Shown: in pieces, positions 1-5,581 of the stretch
Position numbering within the stretch: the stretch's first letter is position 1
Layout of the letters: every line of letters starts with the position of its first letter
Source of the DNA: Ignavibacteria bacterium
GTDB taxonomy: Bacteria > Bacteroidota > Ignavibacteria > Ignavibacteriales > Melioribacteraceae
Direction: 5' to 3'
NCBI GenBank assembly: GCA_027347805.1
Contig: DAIEQP010000271.1
Location: 1-6,817 of the forward strand
Length of the DNA stretch: 6,817 nt
Made by a program: the position numbers and the translations under genes
The notes under the pieces: generated by a model
Told to the model about the DNA's origin: nothing
Seen by the model: only the letters and a program-made list of their open reading frames with translations
The model's database searches: none

Positions 1-1214
1 TCTTTATCTTTTGCCGCATCAATTATTCTGCAGTTGGAAGTATTCTTTGGAATTTTATTTTCTATACTGAAATATTTTGATGAATGAAGCGAGAAAATTG
101 TAAATCCGTAATTGTGACCCACAAAAAATTTACCTGGTTCAATTTCACGAAATGTTGCTACTTCATCTTCCTGGAATCCGTTATTTCGGTTATAGTTTGT
201 GAAAAATAAATTACTGAGTTTATCTATGCCTCTTGTTGAGAGGAACCAGAGATTTTGTTCTCTATCAATCAGTATATTCGAGTTGCCTGTTGTAGAGAAT
301 CCATTCTCCATCCCTAATTTTATTTTTTCTCCGAATCGCAAGTCGATTAAGAATTTATAAATTTCATTTCCATAGTAAATTTTATGCTGGCCATCGTACT
401 TTATAAACAAAAATTTATTTCTGGGAATAAATTTTAATGGAGATGATTTATCAACATAATTATATCGACCGCTTGAAAAATCTAAATACCCGATTTCATT
501 CTTTGTCATTATCCAGCAGACATTTATATTCTTCTGGTTAATCTTCGGACTTTTGGTTATATCAATTGCAAGAATTTCGGGAGAATGTCTAAACTCGGGG
601 AGAAGGTTAGTGAAAGTTGAATTTCCATCGAAACTGAAAAGACCATTTTTTGACGCGATAATAAATTTTCCGTTATAGTTCTTGATTGAATAAATATCGC
701 AGCTTAATCTGCTGTTATTGTCAATCACTTGTTTCCAGTTATTATTTTTGTATAAATATAAACCCTCTGTTGTGCCGGCTAATATTTGCGTTTCTTTTTT
801 GTCAACAATTACGGCGAATGAAGTATATCTAACTTTTATTTCCTTTAAGTCCAATTTGGGAATTGAATTCCATTTTATCCCATCGAAAAAACAAATATTA
901 TTTCCGGTAAATATTGGAAGAACCCAAATATAATTTCGAATATCACATGATATCTGAATGTATTCACAGCGTACAAGACCATCTTTGCTTGAAAAGTTTT
1001 TCCAATCAACCCCGTCGTAACAGGAAACTCCATTATCTGTGCTTACCCAAATTATTCCTTGCGAATCCTGTACTGCATCAGAAATGGTATTGGTAGTCAG
1101 TCCATCATCAATACCATAAGTGCGCATTGGAAAAGTTTGAGCCGTGACTTTAACTGAAACGGAAATGAAAACGAAAAGGAGTGATTTAATAATTAAGTTT
1201 CGGAAAATGGGCAT
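1..1214 (-). CDS. Secreted regulator-propeller (Reg_prop) sensor-type protein, N-terminal 404 residues, truncated by window edge
   Basis: Reading leftward from an ATG at 1214-1212, the frame stays open for 404 codons to the window edge. Residues 1-25 form a signal peptide: MPIFRN, a hydrophobic core (LLFVFISVSV), then a likely cut after VTA. The rest carries the hallmarks of two-component-regulator propeller repeats (Pfam Reg_prop family). YGIDDGLTTNTI (33-44) is followed by DSQGIIWVSTDNGVSCYDG (50-68). Further blades are KDGL...YIWV...FFDG (77-112), LAGTTEGLYLY (145-155), IIASKNGLFSFDG (185-197) and DREQNLWFLSTRGIDKLS (317-334). Such propellers form periplasmic sensor domains of histidine kinases, hybrid kinases, SpoIIE-like phosphatases or cyclase-type regulators in Bacteroidota-like bacteria. 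The transmembrane and output domains lie beyond the window, so the signalling type is unknown. A non-signalling secreted propeller cannot be excluded. AGGA lies 10 nt upstream of the start. The gene is divergent from asnS. Confidence 0.85.
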   Translation of the reverse strand, partial: MPIFRNLIIKSLLFVFISVSVKVTAQTFPMRTYGIDDGLTTNTISDAVQDSQGIIWVSTDNGVSCYDGVDWKNFSSKDGLVRCEYIQISCDIRNYIWVLPIFTGNNICFFDGIKWNSIPKLDLKEIKVRYTSFAVIVDKKETQILAGTTEGLYLYKNNNWKQVIDNNSRLSCDIYSIKNYNGKFIIASKNGLFSFDGNSTFTNLLPEFRHSPEILAIDITKSPKINQKNINVCWIMTKNEIGYLDFSSGRYNYVDKSSPLKFIPRNKFLFIKYDGQHKIYYGNEIYKFLIDLRFGEKIKLGMENGFSTTGNSNILIDREQNLWFLSTRGIDKLSNLFFTNYNRNNGFQEDEVATFREIEPGKFFVGHNYGFTIFSLHSSKYFSIENKIPKNTSNCRIIDAAKDK

Positions 1215-1233
1215 AAATTATTGTTCCTAATGC

Positions 1234-1281
1234 ATACAGGAAAACTTCCATTTTGATAAATAAAGGGTAATACTCCTGTAT
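1234..1281. repeat. 8-bp perfect inverted repeat (ATACAGGA / TCCTGTAT)
   Basis: ATACAGGA at 1234-1241 is matched by its exact reverse complement TCCTGTAT at 1274-1281, separated by 32 nt. It lies 20-67 nt upstream of the leftward propeller gene's start codon, where an operator or a leader-RNA stem could sit. The arms do not extend beyond 8 bp. In an AT-rich 220-bp spacer, one such pair may arise by chance. The function is therefore speculative. Confidence 0.35.
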
Positions 1282-1333
1282 AATCATCGAGTAAAATTGG
1301 ATTTCATTTAGTGTTAATTAAAAAAAACATAAA

Positions 1334-1365
1334 AATTTTCCAAAGAATTTTCAAAAAGAATTTTC
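1334..1365. repeat. Short A/T-tract direct repeats, AATTTTC repeated about every 12-13 nt
   Basis: AATTTTC occurs at 1334-1340, and GAATTTTC at 1345-1352 and 1358-1365. Each copy is preceded by an A-tract. The block ends about 19 nt upstream of the -33 element of the asnS promoter. A-tracts in this place could bend DNA or act like an UP element, but ordinary AT-rich composition could also explain the pattern. Confidence 0.3.
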
Positions 1366-1383
1366 GTCTTATTAACTTGTTAT

Positions 1384-1414
1384 TTTGGATTTACTGAGTG
1401 CTTATTTATATTTG
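1384..1414 (+). promoter_or_regulatory. Bacteroidota-type promoter (TTTG-N19-TATATTTG) for the asnS-nuo operon
   Basis: TTTG at 1384-1387 is followed after 19 nt by TATATTTG at 1407-1414. This is an exact match to the -33 TTTG and -7 TAnnTTTG elements used by the primary sigma factor of Bacteroidota, at the accepted spacing. Transcription would begin around 1419-1422 and leave a leader of only about 15 nt before the asnS ATG at 1436. There is thus no room for a riboswitch or attenuator. The assignment comes from motif and position only. Confidence 0.6.
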
Positions 1415-1435
1415 CTCGTTAAAATTGAAGAGAAT

Positions 1436-2740
1436 ATGAGCACAAAACCAACTACTTACGTTAAAGATTTAAAAAATCATGTGGGGGAAGAAGTTACTCT
1501 GAAAGGCTGGATTTATAACAAACGTTCCAGTGGAAAACTAAAATTCTTAATCCTTCGTGATGGATCCGGTTATGTTCAATGTGTTGTTTTCAAAGGTAAT
1601 GTTTCTGAAGAAATGTTTGAAGCTGCAGAAAAACTTACACAGGAATCATCATTTGAAGTAACAGGTAAAGTTAAAGCCGAACCTAGATCTGTCGGCGGTT
1701 TTGAATTGGATGTTACTGATCTTAAAACAATTTCAGTTGCGCATGAATATCCAATAACACCTAAAGAACATGGTATTGAATTCCTGATTGACAACAGGCA
1801 TTTATGGGTTCGCTCAAAAAGGCAGGTTGCAATTCTTAAAGTTCGCGCGCGTGTTGCAAAAGCAATTCGAGACTTTTTCGACTCTCGAGGATTTACACTT
1901 TTCGATCCTCCTATCATTACACCAAATGCTTGTGAAGGAACCTCAACTTTATTTGAAATGGAATACTTTGATTTAGGTAAAGCGTACTTAACTCAAAGTG
2001 GCCAGCTTTATGAAGAAAGCGGTGCAATGGCTCTTGGAAAAGTTTATTCATTCGGTCCAACTTTCCGTGCTGAGAAATCAAAAACTCGCCGCCATCTTAC
2101 AGAATTCTGGATGGTTGAACCTGAAATGGCTTTTTTCGATTTAGATGATGATATGGATCTTGCTGAAGAATTTATTGAATACATTGTTCAAACAGTGTTG
2201 ACTGATTGCCAGGAAGAGCTAAAAGATCTTGAAAGAGATGTAACAAAACTTCAAAACATAAAACGTCCTTTCCCGAGAATTTCTTATACAGAAGCAGTTG
2301 AAATTCTTAAAAGGAAAGGTGTTGAATTTGAATGGGGAAATGATTTAGGCGGAGCCGATGAAACTGTTATTGGCGAAGAATTCGATAGACCTGTAATGAT
2401 TCACAGGTATCCATCGGAAGTTAAAGCGTTTTATATGAAACGTGATCCTGAAAATCCAAAGGTTGCATTGGCTGTGGATGTAATTGCCCCGGAAGGTTAT
2501 GGAGAAATTATTGGCGGCAGCCAGCGCGAAGATAATCTTGATTTGTTGCTTGAGAGAATTAAAGAACATAATTTGCCCCAATCATTTTTTGAATGGTACC
2601 TGGATTTAAGAAGATTTGGATCAGTTCCGCACAGCGGGTTTGGTCTTGGTCTTGAAAGAACAGTAAGTTGGATTTGCGGACTGGAACATTTGCGTGAAGC
2701 AATTCCATTTCCAAGAATGATTTACAGGAATACTCCTTAA
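1436..2740 (+). CDS. asnS: Asparaginyl-tRNA synthetase (AsnRS, class IIb)
   Basis: This 434-residue cytoplasmic enzyme charges tRNA-Asn with asparagine using ATP. Residues about 19-104 are the OB-fold anticodon-binding domain (VTLKGWIYNKRSSGKLKFLI). The class II catalytic core follows. Motif 2 is FRAEKSKTRRHLTEFWMVE (210-228) and motif 3 is GFGLGLERT (401-409, ATP-binding Arg408). Asparagine-type signatures are GEIIGGSQRE (356-365) and YLDLRRFGSVPHSG (388-401), which separate it from AspRS. The APEGYGEIIGG and LERTVSWICGL wording and the short length resemble the Thermus/archaeal-like AsnRS branch rather than the 466-residue E. coli form. The ATG at 1436 is preferred, with a weak GAAGAG ribosome site 3 nt upstream. 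An in-frame TTG at 1385 lies inside the -33 promoter element and would add a 17-residue tail. The stop overlaps the nuoJ start as TAATG. Confidence 0.95.
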   Translation: MSTKPTTYVKDLKNHVGEEVTLKGWIYNKRSSGKLKFLILRDGSGYVQCVVFKGNVSEEMFEAAEKLTQESSFEVTGKVKAEPRSVGGFELDVTDLKTISVAHEYPITPKEHGIEFLIDNRHLWVRSKRQVAILKVRARVAKAIRDFFDSRGFTLFDPPIITPNACEGTSTLFEMEYFDLGKAYLTQSGQLYEESGAMALGKVYSFGPTFRAEKSKTRRHLTEFWMVEPEMAFFDLDDDMDLAEEFIEYIVQTVLTDCQEELKDLERDVTKLQNIKRPFPRISYTEAVEILKRKGVEFEWGNDLGGADETVIGEEFDRPVMIHRYPSEVKAFYMKRDPENPKVALAVDVIAPEGYGEIIGGSQREDNLDLLLERIKEHNLPQSFFEWYLDLRRFGSVPHSGFGLGLERTVSWICGLEHLREAIPFPRMIYRNTP

Positions 2741-3255
2741 TGAATATACAATTGATCCTTTTCATAGTTCTTGCTGCTGTTGCTGCAGTAACATCAGTTA
2801 TGATGGTAACACGCAAGAATGCAGTGATAAGTGCGGTTTTTTTGGTACTGAACTTCTTTTCGCTGGCCGGTCTTTATCTGTTATTGAATGCACAGTTTAT
2901 AGCAGTCGTACAGGTAATTGTCTATGCCGGTGCTATTATGGTTTTATTCCTTTTTGTGCTGATGCTTCTGAATACTGAAACTGAACACAAATTATTTATT
3001 GATAAAAAGGGAATTAAATTTTTCGCAGTTCTGGTTTCGGTTTTTGTATTCATTGAACTTGCGTATTTAATTTTTAGAGGTTCACCATCACGTACCTTAA
3101 CACCAAATGAAATAGCAAGTGTAAATTCCGGTACAATTCAATCAATAGGTCAGCAGCTTTATACTAATTATATAATTCCATTTGAAGTCGCAGGATTTCT
3201 CTTACTTGCAACTACAATTGGTGCAATGGTTTTAGCAAAGAAAAAATTCGAGTAA
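2740..3255 (+). CDS. nuoJ: NADH-quinone oxidoreductase subunit J
   Basis: This 171-residue inner-membrane subunit of complex I lies between the quinone-binding region and the antiporter-like pumps. About five hydrophobic segments are visible, at roughly residues 4-23, 29-48, 55-77, 93-112 and 146-166. The third contains the family signature VQVIVYAGAIMVLFLFVLML (57-76). This is the helix whose glycine/tyrosine-containing pi-bulge is thought to rotate during coupling. The last segment begins IIPFEVAGFLLL with the conserved Glu149. Length is normal for NuoJ. The start overlaps the asnS stop by one base (TAATG), and AGGA lies 10 nt upstream inside asnS. Translation is therefore probably coupled to asnS. 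nuoK starts 3 nt after its stop. Confidence 0.95.
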   Translation: MNIQLILFIVLAAVAAVTSVMMVTRKNAVISAVFLVLNFFSLAGLYLLLNAQFIAVVQVIVYAGAIMVLFLFVLMLLNTETEHKLFIDKKGIKFFAVLVSVFVFIELAYLIFRGSPSRTLTPNEIASVNSGTIQSIGQQLYTNYIIPFEVAGFLLLATTIGAMVLAKKKFE

Positions 3256-3258
3256 AAG

Positions 3259-3567
3259 ATGTCATCAGTTCCAATGGAATATTATTTAATCCTCAGCGCC
3301 TTCATGTTTTGTGTTGGTGTTGCAGGTGTTTTAATCAGAAGAAATGCAATTATAGTCTTCATGTGCATTGAATTAATGCTGAATTCTGCTAACCTTACCC
3401 TGGTTACGTTTTCCTCTTACCTCGGAAATTCGATTGGACAAATTTTTGTGTTCTTTGTAATGACAGTGGCTGCTGCCGAAGCTGCAGCCGGTTTGGCAAT
3501 CATTATAGCAATATTCAGAAATAAAAAAACAGTTAACATAGACGAGATAAACATTTTCAAGTGGTAA
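3259..3567 (+). CDS. nuoK: NADH-quinone oxidoreductase subunit K
   Basis: This 102-residue membrane subunit of complex I is related to MrpC of Na+/H+ antiporters. It has three transmembrane helices (about residues 8-26, 31-51 and 60-86). The opening PMEYYLILSAFMF and the block RRNAIIVFMCIELMLNSANL (28-47) are characteristic. Glu38 and Glu74 are in the helices expected to carry the two proton-path glutamates (E36 and E72 in E. coli), with a constant offset of two residues. The first ATG is chosen because it gives the usual few residues before the EYYLILS block. An internal ATG at 3274 would leave a shorter but still possible protein. The gene follows nuoJ by 3 nt, and its TAA overlaps the nuoL ATG. 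Confidence 0.95.
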   Translation: MSSVPMEYYLILSAFMFCVGVAGVLIRRNAIIVFMCIELMLNSANLTLVTFSSYLGNSIGQIFVFFVMTVAAAEAAAGLAIIIAIFRNKKTVNIDEINIFKW

Positions 3568-5507
3568 TGATAAATCTAATATATCTGACAGTTCTTCTCC
3601 CATTGGTTGGATTTCTGATCAACGGTGTGTTTGGACGAAAAATAAAAAACGAAAAAATTGTTGGGGCAATTGGTGCCGGTGCAGTCGGTATTTCTTTCCT
3701 GATTGTTGTAGGTGCATTCTTTCAAACAGTTGGATTACCTGTAGAACAGCGCTCTAATACTGTAGAACTTTTTACATGGTTAAGTGTTGCCGGTCTCCAA
3801 GTTAAGTTTGCTTACCTTGTTGATCAGCTTTCACTTACTATGGCTCTTATTGTTACCGGCGTCGGTTTTCTGATTCATGTTTATTCAATTGGATACATGC
3901 ATGGTGATAAAGGATTCTGGAGATTTTTTGCTTACCTGAACCTTTTCATTTTTGCTATGATGAACCTTATTCTGGGCGATAATTTTGTAGTGCTATTTCT
4001 TGGCTGGGAAGGTGTTGGTTTGTGTTCCTATCTGTTAATTGGATTTTGGTACGACAGAAAATTCGAAAAGGGAACTACTTCTCAGGCTGCAAAAAAAGCT
4101 TTTGTAGTAAATCGAATTGGCGATTTCGGATTTCTTCTTGTAATGTTTCTTATTTATCTCACTTTTGATTCACTTAATTTCAAAGAAGTTTTTGCGAAAG
4201 CTGCATCATTTCCGATTGCTGAATCTACTTTTGGAATGATTGCGATTTTCTTGTTTATCGGTGCGACTGGTAAATCTGCACAAATTCCATTATTTGTTTG
4301 GCTTCCAGATGCGATGGCAGGTCCAACTCCTGTTTCTGCTCTTATACATGCAGCAACAATGGTTACTGCCGGTGTTTATATGGTAAGCCGTGCATCAATA
4401 ATTTTTGCAGGCGCTCCAGCTGTTATGATGATTGTTGCAGTTGTCGGATTACTTACAGCAATTTTGGCTGCATCGATTGGACTTGTTCAAAACGATATCA
4501 AAAAAGTTTTGGCATACTCTACTGTAAGCCAGCTTGGATACATGTTTCTTGCTGCAGGTATGGGTGCATTCAGCGCATCTATCTTTCATGTAATGACTCA
4601 CGCTTTTTTCAAAGCATTATTATTTCTTGGCGCCGGTTCTGTAATTCATGGAATGCATGAAGAACAGAATATCCAGAAATATGGCGGCTTAAAGAAATAT
4701 ATGCCTAGAACATATTTAACATTTTTTATCGCAACAATGGCAATTGCTGGCGTTCCCGGTCTCTCAGGATTTTTTAGCAAAGATGAAATTCTTTGGAATG
4801 CATATGCAAACGGCGGATTTGTTTTCTGGCTGGTTGGAATGATCACTGCTATGATGACGGCATTTTACATGTTCCGTTTGTTATCATTAACATTTTACGG
4901 CAAAGAAAGATTTGATCATCATCATATTCATCCGCATGAATCACCTGCGGTAATGACTGTTCCATTAATGGTGCTTGCTCTGCTTTCGATTATTGGCGGC
5001 TATATTGGTTTACCAAAAGTATTTGTAGGGGAACATGGTAATCTTTTCGAAAGCTGGCTCGAACCAATTTATGAACCTGCAATGAGAAAACTTGCTCACT
5101 TTGGCTCACACTCTCACTTCGAAGAAATCTTATTAATGGCGGTTTCTGTTGCCTTAGCTTTAAGTGCAATTTATTTTGCGCTAAATGTCTATAAAAATAA
5201 ACCAGAGTTTGCAGAGAAAGTTTCGGTTAAATTTAGCGGTCTTTATAAATTACTTCTAAACAAATACTTTATTGATGAAGTATATGAAGCAGCAATTGTT
5301 CAGCCGATTCAAAAGGGAAGTGAAAAATTATTGTGGAAAGTTGCAGACGTAACTTTGATTGACGGTGCTGTTAATGGACTGGCAAAACTTATTGACAGAA
5401 TTTCAGGATCTCTTAGAAAAATTCAGTCTGGAATAGCTCAATCGTATGCATTAATAATGATGGGAGGAATCGCTCTCGTTATTTTGTGGTTAATACTAAG
5501 TTTATAA
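3567..5507 (+). CDS. nuoL: NADH-quinone oxidoreductase subunit L (proton-pumping antiporter-like subunit)
   Basis: This 646-residue distal membrane subunit of complex I is homologous to Mrp antiporter subunits. The proton-path residues are present: Glu148 (LGWEGVGLCSYLLIGFW), Asp186 (NRIGDFGF), Lys236 (GATGKSAQIPLFVWLPDAM), His261, His341 and His345, Lys349 (THAFFKALLFLGAGS), and Lys405-Asp406 (GFFSKDE). Apart from Glu148 (+4), they keep a +7 offset from the E. coli numbering I recall. The C-terminal part (about 555-646) fits the long lateral helix followed by a last membrane helix (LIMMGGIALVILWLIL). A His-rich loop lies at 451-457 (HHHIHPH). The ATG at 3567 is preferred because it makes the same TAATG overlap with nuoK as seen at asnS/nuoJ. 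A GTG at 3561 would add only two residues. Length is slightly above the E. coli protein (613). Confidence 0.96.
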   Translation: MINLIYLTVLLPLVGFLINGVFGRKIKNEKIVGAIGAGAVGISFLIVVGAFFQTVGLPVEQRSNTVELFTWLSVAGLQVKFAYLVDQLSLTMALIVTGVGFLIHVYSIGYMHGDKGFWRFFAYLNLFIFAMMNLILGDNFVVLFLGWEGVGLCSYLLIGFWYDRKFEKGTTSQAAKKAFVVNRIGDFGFLLVMFLIYLTFDSLNFKEVFAKAASFPIAESTFGMIAIFLFIGATGKSAQIPLFVWLPDAMAGPTPVSALIHAATMVTAGVYMVSRASIIFAGAPAVMMIVAVVGLLTAILAASIGLVQNDIKKVLAYSTVSQLGYMFLAAGMGAFSASIFHVMTHAFFKALLFLGAGSVIHGMHEEQNIQKYGGLKKYMPRTYLTFFIATMAIAGVPGLSGFFSKDEILWNAYANGGFVFWLVGMITAMMTAFYMFRLLSLTFYGKERFDHHHIHPHESPAVMTVPLMVLALLSIIGGYIGLPKVFVGEHGNLFESWLEPIYEPAMRKLAHFGSHSHFEEILLMAVSVALALSAIYFALNVYKNKPEFAEKVSVKFSGLYKLLLNKYFIDEVYEAAIVQPIQKGSEKLLWKVADVTLIDGAVNGLAKLIDRISGSLRKIQSGIAQSYALIMMGGIALVILWLILSL

Positions 5508-5508
5508 A

Positions 5509-5570
5509 CTCTGCGATATTGCATATCAGCGGTCAAAAGATTAATCGCTGAGATGCAGAAACGCAAAGAC
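5509..5570. repeat. Imperfect palindromic intergenic repeat between nuoL and nuoM
   Basis: The left arm (5509-5531) and right arm (5546-5568) pair around a 14-nt loop. The inner 19 bp match at 15 positions, including CAGCG/CGCTG next to the loop and GCG/CGC further out. The right arm also shows an 8-nt period: GCTGAGAT, GCAGAAAC, GCAAAGAC (5547-5570). The reverse complement of the left arm shows the same period: GCTGATAT, GCAATATC, GCAGAGTT. This resembles the GCAGAGAC-type palindromes I recall as dispersed intergenic repeats in many environmental bacteria. It is not a standard terminator, because no T-run follows. It could form an RNA hairpin that protects or processes the nuo message. Copy number cannot be judged from one window. 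Confidence 0.6.
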
Positions 5571-5581
5571 TCTGAATAAAT

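Larger units (their letters stand above)
1215..1435. other. Divergent intergenic region between the propeller gene and asnS
   Basis: This very AT-rich spacer separates two divergent genes and holds no plausible coding sequence, RNA gene or terminator. On the right it contains a recognisable promoter for asnS (1384-1414). On the left it contains an 8-bp inverted repeat (1234-1241 and 1274-1281). A run of A/T tracts lies between them (1334-1365). I could not find a match to TAnnTTTG for the leftward gene on the minus strand, so its promoter is unassigned. Confidence 0.75.

Noticed and set aside
718..1096. Two rightward open frames of 60-71 codons
   Set aside because: They are antisense to the clear propeller-protein frame, have no ribosome sites or recognisable content, and are shadows of it.
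1385..1435. Possible TTG start giving AsnRS a 17-residue N-terminal extension
   Set aside because: The TTG is part of the -33 promoter element, the added residues do not resemble the AsnRS N-terminus, and the ATG at 1436 gives the expected protein.
3561..3566. GTG start for nuoL two codons upstream
   Set aside because: The ATG at 3567 makes the same TAATG stop-start overlap used at asnS/nuoJ; the GTG would add only Val-Val-like residues with no better ribosome site.
4298..4660. 120-codon open frame inside nuoL in another frame
   Set aside because: It lies wholly within conserved NuoL coding sequence, and its Cys/Ser-rich translation is a typical out-of-frame artefact.
5509..5575. Rho-independent terminator between nuoL and nuoM
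   Set aside because: The hairpin is imperfect with a 14-nt loop and no T-run follows the right arm; nuoM continues the operon only 7 nt later.
5553..5579. Eight-codon mini-ORF (MQKRKDSE) ending 2 nt before the nuoM start
   Set aside because: It could couple translation into nuoM, but it lies inside the palindromic repeat, has no ribosome site and is expected by chance at this size.
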